In this document: piece by piece, positions 29,344-40,370 of the stretch | Layout: each line of letters starts with the position of its first letter | Position numbering within the stretch: the stretch's first letter is position 1 | From: Thermothielavioides terrestris NRRL 8126 | Taxonomy: Eukaryota; Ascomycota; Sordariomycetes; Sordariales; Chaetomiaceae | Direction of reading: 5' to 3' | Assembly (NCBI RefSeq): GCF_000226115.1 | Contig: NC_016459.1 | Coordinates: 1,054,001 to 1,118,000 of the forward strand | Length of the DNA stretch: 64,000 nt | The notes under the pieces: generated by a model | The model's input: the letters and a program-made list of their open reading frames with translations, nothing else | Database searches by the model: none | Told to the model about the DNA's origin: nothing | Translations under genes and position numbers: made by a program

Positions 29344-30262
29344 CTACCACGGGACCTTTCTCATCTGGTCTCCCTCCAAATCCCACTCCCACTGCATGTG
29401 GTCGTCGTACTTGCCCTCGTCGTCGCCAATCAACTCCACGATGGACTTGGCGCCCAGCTGCGGCGCCCTTCCCATCGGGTGGAAGTGGGTGAAGGCCGTC
29501 TTCAGCACGCCCGGGTTGGAGATGAAGAAGCGGACGCGCGCGCCCCGCGACTCCTTCCCCTCCTCGGCCGCCTCGGCCGCCGCCCGCTCGGTCTCGACGA
29601 CCTGCATGTGCGCCGTCAGGCCGTTCATGCCGACCTTGGAGGCGCCGTAGGGCGGGAAGCGCCCCATGCGCAGCCCCGGCGTCAGCACCCGCGTCATGCT
29701 GCCCAGCCCGGACGTCACGTTGATGACCCTCGGCGCCGGCGCCCGCCGCAGAAGCGGCAGGAACGCGTACGTCATGACCGCCACCGACGTGATGTGCACG
29801 TTCAGCAGCTCCCCGAACACGGCCCGGATTTTCGCCGCCGGCGCGTCCTCGGTCAGGTCCCGGCCACCGGGGAAGCCGGCGTTGTTCACCAGGACTGTGG
29901 CATAATTACGTGTAAGCCATACCCGCGGAGAGAAGAGAGGGAGTGGGCGGCTGTATGCATGTGGTAGGAGATTGGCCGAGGAACTGCGTACCGTCGAGCC
30001 GGCCATAGGTCTTCTCCACGTGCCGGACGGCAGCCTCGATATGCTCGTCGTTGGTGACATCGAGCTGGACGACGTCGACGCGAGCCTTGACCCCCAGTTC
30101 CTCGAGCTTCCGGGCCGCTTCTTTGCCCTTGTCGAGGTCGCGGCTGCCGAGAATGTAGACGTTGTCCGGGTACCTCGTGCCGCCAACCTCGATGACGGCG
30201 TGGCCGAGCCCTTGGTTGGCGCCCGTCACCAGGACGATCTTCGGCTGGGGCGCAGACGCCAT
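29344..30262 (-). CDS. Short-chain dehydrogenase/reductase (SDR)
   Basis: Exons 30262-29992 and 29894-29344 give 273 residues. The 97-nt intron (GTACGC donor, CCACAG acceptor) restores RLDVLVNNAG across the junction. The nucleotide-binding TGANQGLG is at residues 13-20 and NNAG at 94-97. The catalytic set is Ser152 (NVTSGLGS), Tyr173 and Lys177 (YGASK). After the Rossmann core come NPGVLKTAF and a tryptophan-rich end (QWEWDLEGD). All catalytic residues are present. It is of classical SDR length and closest in style to carbonyl-reductase-like members. The substrate is unknown and probably NADP(H) is used, though cofactor choice cannot be read with certainty. The reading frame extends upstream to a TTG, but 30262 is the first ATG. 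It is the last intact gene before the repeat block. Confidence 0.9.
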
Positions 30263-30694
30263 AGCAATGGGACCGCTCAGTGGGTTTGTGGCGAGCAAGA
30301 GACGCTGGAGTCCGAATGACTGTCAATAGCACACGCTGGCGAGGATCGAGGAAGAATGAGGATCGCTGCGTCTGTCGTGGAGGAGGGGACATGGATTTTG
30401 AGCATTCTTTGCTGACCCGATATTAATAACACGGACATCCCGGAGATAACAGCTGCCTACATCCGTACCACCGCAGATCATTGAAGTCAGCGGACAACTA
30501 TGAGGACATAACTAACTAACCTGCCTGCCTGCTCTCGTGTTTAGCTGCCTAGAGTACTCGTCACTTCTTTCTGCATCCCGCTAACGAATCCCGATGTCAT
30601 GAGGCGTCTGGGAAAGAAGCATCGTACCCACAACAAACATCCGGGCTGCATCAGCCAATCCGGCAGACTTGCTTATTTTGGTATACATACTACT
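30263..30694. promoter_or_regulatory. Upstream region of the SDR gene
   Basis: About 430 bases between the SDR start and the first retrotransposon LTR. It is unique-looking sequence of normal composition. The promoter is presumably here, but no specific element was identified. Confidence 0.4.
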
Positions 30695-30902
30695 TGTTGG
30701 AACCGCTGCGTAGGCTTAGGAAAATGAAGCTATCACGACGCAAGCGATATATACAACTGGGATCAATCGTGGTGTTGAAGATGGTGTATTGTGGGAGTGA
30801 GGCCCCTGAGGAGCCCAGTCTTGGGCAGCAGTTGGGCATTAAGCCGGTGGATCCTAATCTCAGTAGGCCGGTCCGGTACTCCGGGCTAGACTAGTTCTGA
30901 CA
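30695..30902 (-). mobile_element. Copia-type LTR (3' LTR of a minus-strand element)
   Basis: The 208-bp block starts TGTTGGAAC and ends GTTCTGACA, imperfect inverted LTR termini with TG..CA. A C-run (CACCCCCCTAGG) follows directly, which is the complement of a polypurine tract. This places the element body to the right on the minus strand. The LTR is visibly less AT-rich than the body beyond it. The partner LTR was not found in the window. Confidence 0.7.
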
Positions 30903-31609
30903 CACCCCCCTAGGTCGAGCCTCTAGCTCTGGCCTGCCAAATCTAGTAATCTATAAAGCTATTCCTAATACTACGTCCTTCCTAATCTAGCAATTCTATA
31001 GTGTTGAGGTCCTTCTCCTATCGCCTTGATCTACTGAGCCTTGCACGCCTACCCTTCTTAATTCTACGTATTATACCGCGAACTGAACCTTCGGCTCGGC
31101 TAGAGCCTTCTTCTAGCCCTATATTTCTTCCTTCTACGCCGCCTAGTGGGCGTGGATCTCGATGAGGGCCTGGATATCTGCTAGATTGAGCATTTCTATA
31201 AACTTCCTATAGGGCTTTGGTTCTAGCGTCTTCGTTAAGCCGTTAGCTAATATCTAGTTCAAAGGTATATAATCTATATTAACTTTCTTGTTTTAAGCTT
31301 CTTAGCGTAGCTAGTGGTTATAAATATTAATATATTTTAGCTTTGTCTATAGTATAAGCATCTTAGCATTGATTAGTCAGATTATCTATTTGTTATTATA
31401 CTAGATCAATAAGATCTTTTTATTTAGATAGATCTCGAATGCCTCTAATAGGCATTAAAGGAATATACCCTCTTTCGCTATCTTTATAAGTGCTAACAAC
31501 TCTACTTCTATAGTTAATATAGTTATTATATTTTACTTATTAGCTCGCTAGGCGATTAGCTTTCTAAATAGGATAATAGTATAACCTTATAAGCTTTTAT
31601 AATTAATAC
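30903..31609 (-). pseudogene. Degraded copia pol fragment (RNase H end)
   Basis: On the minus strand near 31165-31260 the sequence reads LANGLTKTLEPKPYRKFIEM, like the C-terminal end of copia polyproteins (a form of ADxLTKPL). It is broken by stops and becomes AT-rich to the right. The fragment is cut at 31609 by the gypsy element. Only the 3' end of the copia element remains. Confidence 0.65.
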
Positions 31610-34600
31610 TGTCACAGCAAGGCAAAACAAGTGCTAGATGACTCGCAGCTAAATTGATCCTCGATTGATGAAGACTTCAAGTCTAAAAGGAGAGAGAGGA
31701 AAACTATCAATATATAGGTGGAAAACCGTACTAAAATACCTTAGGTAGTGCGTATAAACAATTTGCAGTAGGGCTATAAAGTCTATACGCTAAAGGGTAA
31801 GACGTGGTTTGCCTTATTAGCGCGTTTTTCCTTATCAGCAAGTTAACCCTTCCTTCCTAATCTAGAAGTCGACTTAAATCCTATAAATCTACCAACTTAG
31901 GAAGTTATATAGGCGTGTAGTCACGTGATAGGTCTATATATAAGTTATATAACGGTAGTTAGTATACTATGCTATTATATTACCCCCCCCTCAAAAGAAC
32001 GTTATACCTATACAACGGATATATTGCAGTCCTCCATTAGCTATTAGTAATTAGAAAAAGCGGCTTATAAGCCTATTTTTTATAAAGCTTATACAATTGA
32101 GTTCCACAGGACTTGGAAATCTGCCCTATAGCCCACTAGGCTATACAAGTTGCTATATCTAAGCTAGTAGGTATACAAGGGAGCTAGGATAAAATGTTAT
32201 CCCACGACCTTATAGTAGGTTTATATATATATACGACGTCTCCTAGATTAAGTTGGATCGTGTTGTCCTTCAGATACTAGTAGATTATTATCTAGATGTT
32301 TATTATCGAAATAATCCTCCTTATAAGCCTTTAGCCATTGTAGTAACCATCGTAGTAATCTAGCTATATAGGGGAATGATTTATAGAATTCCTAGAGGCA
32401 GTATAGTATATTCTTAAAATTAGTAGCATCGTACTATTTAAGATCCTTACCCTAACTGATCTATTTAGCGTAGTACTAGAGTTTCCCTTTAAATATCTAA
32501 GAGATAAGAATCTTTTCGACTTACTATTCTAATTCGCTATCCACCTCAATTAGTAGCTTAGGCTAGGGTTCCTAGCCTAGTAATAAGTCATTTAGTACCC
32601 TCTAAAGTCGAACTAGGGTAAACACTAGATATATCTTCTAAGTCTTAGGTAGCTTTAGCTTATAGAAATAACCCTTCTTAGCGATAATTGGAAAAGGCCT
32701 AGCAACAAGGTAATTAAGCTTATTACTTAGTTGGCTTATCTACTAGTAGCCCTTTATAATATAGACCTCCTAGCTAACTTTAAACTCTTCTAGTTACTAA
32801 TACTTATCTACTTACTACTTTTAGGCTTTTTAGGCTTTCTATATACTTTCTCTAGCGAATTAGATAGTAGAATTGATTCTAGAGAGCACCTCCTAGGCTT
32901 TAGTATAATCAAGCTTGTCTTTAGCGCTACTAAACTCTTAAATATACTTCTACCAATTATAGATTATCTAGAGGAGTATACTAGTCTCAACTTTAAATAG
33001 GGCAAGGCTAATAGATAAGTAGAGTAAAATAGTTTAAATAAAATCTATTGTAGATAGTAATTTTAACTAATTGTTTTAGAAATAGTTAACGAATAGGTAT
33101 AGACACTAGTTAAGGTATTGATTTATAATTTTAGTCTACTTATCTATCTAGGGGTACTCTAAAGAAGAGAGGTATAGATTAATTCTAAAGATCTTATAGA
33201 ACTTGTCCTAGAATACTAAGATAAACTAAGGGCCTTAGTCTAAAGTAATTGATTCTAGGGCTCTATAGGTACACTAAATATACTAGCAGTAGAGTTATAC
33301 TATCTCTTTAGCAATAGTAGTCTTATAATAGAGGAGTAAGTAACTATACTTCCCTAAGTGGTCTACTACAACGAAGACTTAGTTATAGCCCAACTTGTTC
33401 TAAGGTATTATATAAAAGTCTATAGTAATATATTGCTAAGGTCTTATAGGAACTTCTAGAGGCTTGAGGAGGCCTAGTAGCTTATTGTAGAGTATATAAG
33501 AACGTTAGTAGGTCTAGTAATTCTAGACAAACCTATTAATATCTCCTATTTGCCCTAGCTAGAAGTATTGTCTCTAGACTAACTCTTATATCTTATTCTT
33601 ACCTAGGTAGGCTATAGAGATCTAGTCGTAGATCTTAGCTAATAGATAGGTTCGTAGATAGCTATTTGGTAGGACTATTAGCCTCTCTCCCTTTAGTAGG
33701 AGGCTACTATTACTTAGGGTCTAATCGGTATTATTCTAGCGAACGAGCTTTTAGAAACTCTCTAGGGCCTTGCTTTCCTAGTTTACTTTAAAGATAGTAT
33801 CTACTAGTTTATATCCTTCGAGTCGTCGTAGGTAGGATAGTTTAGATTTATTAGCTTCGATCTAATAGACTATATACTATAAGTCGCATTTAGTAGGCTC
33901 CTTAGGCGGCAACTCTAATTCCTCTAAGATCTATAGGTCTAGCTTGCTCTTAGGGAGAACTATCTAGGTACAATAGGCTTCTTAGACTTCCTTCTAGGTG
34001 GCAAGCTCTTTAGCCTTATAGGATAGGGCATCGGCAATAGCGTTCTACTTACTAGGTCGGTAGACAATTTAAAAATCTAGGGCAGAGAGGAGCTTAGCCT
34101 ATCTAGCTTACTATATATTAAGTAGCCTCTTCTATATAAAGTATTATAACGTATAGTAGTCGAATAAGATATTGAACTACTACTAGAGGCTAAGTAGCAT
34201 TAGGTACTATTCCTCAATAGTATATACAATAGTAAGGAGTTCCTTATTATAGATAAGGTAATTGCTTTCTAATCTAGATATCGTTTTTAAGAAGAATGTA
34301 ATAGGGTACTAACTATTGTTATATTTCTACTAGAAGACTCTAGCTACGACTCTACTAAATATATCGACTTCGATTTAGCTCTCCTTAGTAGGGTCGTAGT
34401 ACTTAAAGAGTAGGGTATTAGTTATTCGTCTTTTAAGTTCTTAGAAGGCTTCTTTACACTCTTTAGTCCACTTAAACGATTTTCCTTTAATAGTTAAGCG
34501 CTATAGGGGTTATATAATCCTTCTATACTTATAGACAAATTAGCAGTAAAAATTATAGAATCTAAAGAAGGCTTATACTCCTTGTACAATAGTAGGTTAG

Positions 34601-37451
34601 TCCTAAGAAACTACTGTCTTAATTTTCTTTAGGTCTACTTAGACGCCTTCGATACTAACGATAAACCTAAGAAACTTAGTCTTAGTAGTATAGAATTTGT
34701 ATTTCTTAATATCCGCCTAGAGACCTGCTTTATATAGCTTCTAGAGGACAAGTTGTATATATTTACAGTGCTTTTCCTTGTTCTAAGAGTAGATAATTAG
34801 GTTATCGATATAGGTGGTTATAAATATATCGAGGTACTTAAAGAACTAGGAATTGACAAATCGCTAGAAGGTAGTAGGTCTATTATATAGGCTAAATAGC
34901 AGAACTTTATAGTAGAATTGGCTATAGTAGGTTTAAAAGGTTATAAGGTCTTCGCTTCTAGAGGCAAGTCGGATCTAGTAGAAAGCTTACTAGATATCGA
35001 TCTTAGTAAAGATTTTAGTGTTTCCTAGTTATTATAAAGTTTCGTTAATGTAGAGTTATAGGTAGCGGTTCTTAACAATAACCTTATTTAAGGCTTAGTA
35101 GTTAACATAGGACCTCTAAGTCCTATCTCCTTTAATAGCAAAGAGTATAAGAGAGCTATATAAGGTAGTACTTAGCTCGATAAAACCCTTCTATAGGTTC
35201 TTAACTAGGTACTTCTTTATAGTTTCTAGCTAATTAAGAGTATAGGAGTATAGAGGGCTCACTTACTAGGGTAGTAGTCTAGTAAGTTTAATCTTATAGT
35301 TGTATTTACACTTTAGGGGCATCTCGTTAGATTCTTTCTTCGAAAATATATCGGTAAATTTAGTAAAGTAAAGGTATTTTACAATTGTTTCCTTAACTTA
35401 GGCTTAGACCTCTTTGTCCTCGTTGTTAGAGAGTTTACTAATCTTCTTAGCTTTAATAGCTTAGTTGATCTAGACAATTGTAATAAATCCTAGTATAGAA
35501 TTTCCTTATCGGTTCCCTTTAAAGAACATTTTATTAAAGGCTATAATAGAGATAACTATAGCTTTGATTAGGTCCTTAAGAATCTATAGTCGCTCGCCCT
35601 CTTCTACCTAGGAGGTAGCCTATTCCTCCTCTTCTTTAGGCACTATAGGTTGAGTATAGGTTCTTAGGGGAATAAATTCCTCGCCTTTCAATGTCTAGTC
35701 TATCTTCTAGAGGCTATCGTCCTATATACTTCTAAACAATACCTTCTAAAGGGTTTTCTTAGGGGGTTTAGTAAAACTACGCCTATTAGTATATATTTTA
35801 AAGACTTCGAGTTATACTATTAGTATAATCTTAGGCTTACCTTAGGTTATACTAATCGATATATTTTTAGATCTTTAGTAGGCTATACCAATTAATAGAA
35901 TTTATTAGGTATAGGTTTAGAAAGTGACTCTCTACACTTTAGTATTTATAGCTACTACTAAGCCTTCTAATACTAGTCTTAATGCTCTATTGCTTAGTCT
36001 CTCCGCTTAATATCCTTCTAGTGTTTAGAGTTTAGTGCCTTTAGAACAAGGGAGTTGTAAAGAATCTTAAGGATATAACTCTATTCTAGATTATATAGTT
36101 TATCTTTAGGCTAGATCAATTAATATCGACTAATATCTAGTAGAATATTATAGTAAATGAGCTACTGTTAGCCTAGTAATAGCTAATGCTCCTTCCCTAT
36201 ATTAAGAGCTAGAAATAGGGTATTCTTCTATATTCTCTTGTTAATTTAGAAGTCGAATCTTAGGATTAAGTTAATAGGGTCTATAAATTAGCCTTAGAAG
36301 TCCTTTATAGAGATTAGGATCTTAAGTAGTATCCCCTTAATACTAAGTTTCTTAGCAATTCGCTTTATATAGGTCTAATTAAAGAAGGTATAACCGTTTA
36401 CTCTAGAGTCAACAAGTATAGTAATAGTAATGCTAGTTCCATTAATAGCTAAAGTACAAGGGAAGGAGAGGCTCTAACCGCCTATAAGCTACTAGAGGTC
36501 TACCTAAGTAACTGCTAACTTAATATCTAGCCCTAAGCTAGAGTCTACTTTCCCTAGGGCTCTTAGTTTTCTAATTTGGTAGTCTTATGTCGCGTGCTGG
36601 TGCACACGTAACTCCACTTGCCAAGCTCCCTGCGCTTAGGGGGCACATGTCAGCTCTGCCCACACATGTATATAGACCTCGGTGCTCCTCCCACCCTGCA
36701 TAAGAGGAGCAATACACATGTCTCTGCATCCTGCATGGCCCCACTTCGCTACTCTCCTCATCTTAGTCTTATTTTCTTTAACCAAGTTCATTATCTTCTC
36801 AAAGTCTACCTTTATCTTCTTAATTGTAGCTACAATACGTTTTAGGCACTATACCTTTATATAACTAGTCTTCTAGCAATAGAAGCACTTACCTTCCTCT
36901 TTCAAAGTATTATACTCCTTCTAAAAAAGTCTAGGAGATCCTAATTTAGCCTTGCCTCTACTAGAGCTATCTAGCTAAAGGGTCTTTTCTTTCTTCTTTA
37001 TAAAAGCTAATCCTCTACTTAGTTGTCTAGATCTTAGTAAATTAGATTTTCTATCTTTCTAATCCTTCTTAGCTATTTCCTAAAGTAAGGAGAACTAGTG
37101 ACCAAGGCAAATAAAGTCGTTAAAGCTAATATTCAAATTGACTAAATCTCTTACCATCTAGAAACGTAGGCTCTAGGAGAGTCGAGTATAGAACTCCTCC
37201 TTCTACTTGTCCTTAGGTTTCTTAGACTTAGTAGCAAGGTAGACAAATTTAGTAAAGAACTTATAGTAGGGCATAGATCCTATCTTTAGAGCTATAAAAT
37301 TGTTCTTTATATAGTAGAGCTTAGTAGAATTAGTATAAAATCTATCTAGGAAATTGAACAACTTGTTAAGATTAGTAATCGACTCTGCTACATCTTCCTC
37401 CAAATAGGGTATAAAAGCCTCTATTACTTCGCTACTAATAAAGGACACTAT
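31610..37451 (-). mobile_element. Gypsy element A1, minus strand, 5' end missing
   Basis: The 3' LTR is 31610-31979 (starts TGTCACAGC), followed by TTACCCCCCCC, the complement of a polypurine tract. Going right, the minus strand reads integrase C-terminus, RNase H and reverse transcriptase (33900-35300 region), protease, a zinc knuckle near 36865-36900 (CFYC..Y....C, with His changed to Tyr) and gag (37203-37451). Many codons are now TAG or TAA. The element stops inside gag at GGACACTAT, where another copy of the same family begins. About 660 bp of 5' sequence present in element B (46466-53191) is absent. The 3' LTR's partner is therefore not present here. Confidence 0.8.
36588..36760. mobile_element. 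Less-mutated 173-bp TG..CA insertion, probable solo LTR
   Basis: Compared with the matching place in element B (near 51450), element A1 has an extra block starting TGTCGCGTG and ending CTCTCCTCA. The 5-bp duplication TCTTA lies on both sides (36583-36587 and 36761-36765). The TG..CA ends and 5-bp duplication fit an LTR. The block is clearly richer in G and C than the AT-rich host, and it contains an internal TATATAG. It must have inserted after the host was mutated, or been too short to be mutated. A small non-autonomous LTR element is an alternative. Confidence 0.75.
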
Positions 37452-40370
37452 TGTCACGGCAAGGCAAAACAAGTGCTAGATAGCTCGCAGCTGAATTGAT
37501 CCTCGATTAACGAAGACTTCAAGTCTAAGGAGAGAGAGGGAAACTATCAATATATAGGTAGAAAACCGTGCTAAATACCTTGGGTAGTGCGTATAGACAA
37601 TTTGCAGTAGGGCTATAAAGTCTATACATTGCAGGGTAAGACGCGGTTCGCCTTATTAGTACGTTTTTCCTTATTAGTAAGTCAACCCCTCCTTCTTAAT
37701 CTAGAAGTCGACTCGAATCCTACAAATCTACCAACTCGAGAAGTTACGTAGGTAGGTGGTCACGTGACAGGTCTATACGCAAGTTATATAACGATGGTTA
37801 GCGTGCTATACCGTTATATTACCCCCCCTTTGAAAAAACGTTGTACCTACACAACAAATACGTTGCGGTCCTCCACTAGCTATTGGTAACTAGGCAAATC
37901 GGCTTATAAACCTATTTTTTACGAAGTTTATACAATTGAGTTCTATAGGATCTAGAAATCTACTCTATAGCTCACTAGGCTATATAAGTTGCTATATCTA
38001 GGCTAGTAGGTATATAAAGGAGCTAGGATAAAATGCTATCCTACAACCTTATAGTAGGTTTATATATATATACAACGTCTCCTAGATCAAGTTAGATCAC
38101 ATTGTCCTTTAAGTACTAGCAAATTATTATCTAGGTGTTCGTTATCAAAGTAATCCTCCTTATAAGCCTTTAGCTATTACGGTAATTGCCAAGGTGGTCT
38201 AGCTATATAGGGGAATTCTTTATAGAATTCTCAGAGGCAATATAGTACATTCTTAAAATTGGTAGCGTTGTACTATTTAGGGTTCTTGCCTTAACCGATC
38301 TACTAAGTGTAGTACTAGAGTTTCCCTTTAAATATCTAAGAGGCAAGAATCTTTTCTACTTGCTATTCTAATTCACTATCTACCTTAATTAGCAGCTTAG
38401 GCTAGAGTTCCTAGCCTAGTAATAGGTTATTCGGTACTCTTCGGAGTTGATCTAGGGTAAATTCTAGGTATATCTTCTAGGTCTTAGGTAGCTTTAGCTT
38501 ATAAGAATAACCCTTCTTAGCGATAATTAGAAAAGGCCTAGCAACTAGGTAATTAAGCTTCTTGCTTAGTTGGTTTATCTACTAGTAGCCCTTTATTATA
38601 TAGACCTTTTAGCCAACTTTAAACTCTTCTAGTTGCTAATACTTATCCGCTTACTACTTTTAGGCTTCCTAGGCTTTTTATATACTTTCTTTAGCGAATT
38701 AGACAGTAGAATTGATTCTAGAGAGTATCTCCTAGGCTTTAGTGCGATCAAGCTTATCTTTAGCGCTATTAAACTTTTAGATATACTCCTACTAATCGTA
38801 GATTATCTAGGGGAGTATACTAGTCTCAACCTTAAATAGGGCAAGGCTAGTAGATAAGTAGGGTAAAATAGCTTAAGTAAAATCTATTATAGGTAGTAAT
38901 TCTAACTAATTGTCTTAGAAATAGTTAATAAATAGGTGTAGGCGCTAGTCGAGGTATTGATTTATAATTTTAGTCTACCTATCTATCTAAGGGTACTCTA
39001 AAGAAGAGAGGTATAGGTTAATTCTAAGGATTTTATAGAACTTATTCTAAAATACTAAGATAAACTAAGGGCCTTAGTCTAAAGTAATCGATTCTAGGGC
39101 TCTATAGGTATATTAAATATACTAATAGTAGAGTTGCGCTATCTCTTTAGCAATAGTAGTCTTGTAATAGGGGAATAAGTAACTATACTTCCCTAAGTGG
39201 TCTACTATTATAAAGACTTAGTTATAGCCCAACTTGTCCTAAAGTATTATATAGAAGTCTATAGTAACGTATTACTAAGGTCTTATAGGAACTTCTAAGA
39301 GCTTAAGGAGGCCTAGTAGCTTGTCGTAAGGTATATAGAAATATTAGTAGGTCTAGCAATTCTAGACAAATCTGTTAATATCTTCTATTTGCCCTAGTAA
39401 GAAGTATTGCCTCTAGACTAACTCTTATGTCTTATTTCTACCTAGGTAGGCTATAGAGATCTAGTTATAGATCTTAGCTAGTAGATAAGTTTATAAATAG
39501 CTATCTAGTAGAACTATTAGCCTCCCTCCCTTTAGTAGAAGGCTACTATCGCTTAGGGTCTAGTTAGTATTATTCTAGTAGACAAGCTCTTAGAAGCTCT
39601 CTAGGGCCTCGCTTTCCTAGTTTGCTTTAAAGATAGTATCTACTAGCTTATATCCTTCGAATTGTTGTAGGTAGGATAGTTCAGATTTGTCAGCTTTAAT
39701 CTAATAGATTATATACTATAAGTCGTACTTAGTAGGCTCCTTAGGCGACAACTCTAGTTCCTTTAGGATCTATAGGTCTAGCTTACTTTTAGGAAGGACC
39801 GTCTAAGTACAATAGGCTTCTTAGACTTCCTTCTAGGTAGCGAGCTCTTTAGCTTTGTAGGATAGGGCGTTAGCAACGGCGTTCTACTTGCTAGGTCGAT
39901 AGACAATTTGAAAATCTAAAGCGGAGAGGAGCTTAGCCTATCTAGCTTACTATATATTGAGTAGCCTCTTTTATATAAAGTATTACAATATATAGTAGTT
40001 AAATAAGATATTGAACTGCTATTAGAGGCTAAGTAGCATTAAATACTATTCCTCGACAATATATACAATAGTAAAGAGTTCTTTGTTATAGATAAGGTAA
40101 TTACTTTCTAGTCTAGACATCGTTTTTAAGAAGAATATAACGAGATACTAACTATCGTTATATTTCTACTAGAAGACTCTAGCTACAACTCCGCTAGATA
40201 CGTCGACTTTAATTTAGCTCTCCCTAGTAGAGTCGTAGTGTTTAAGGAGTAGGGTATTAGTTATTCGTCTTTTAAGTTCTTAGAAGGCTTCCTTATACTC
40301 TTTAGTCTACTTAAACGGTTTTCCTTTAACAGTTAGGCGCTATAGGGGTTATATAATCCTTCTATACTTA
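37452..40370 (-). mobile_element. Gypsy element A2, minus strand, truncated
   Basis: The LTR at 37452-37818 (starts TGTCACGGC) is again followed by the polypurine complement TTACCCCCCC. The sequence then parallels A1 from its 3' LTR through integrase and RNase H as far as the RT/RNase H region. It breaks off at about 40370, where the match to A1 (34530 region) ends abruptly. A2 lies inside the gag gene of A1, so it is a same-family nested insertion or the product of recombination between copies. No intact frame remains. Confidence 0.75.

Noticed and set aside
1..30900. Secondary-metabolite cluster
   Set aside because: No polyketide synthase, peptide synthetase, terpene cyclase or cluster regulator is present; a single SDR is not evidence.
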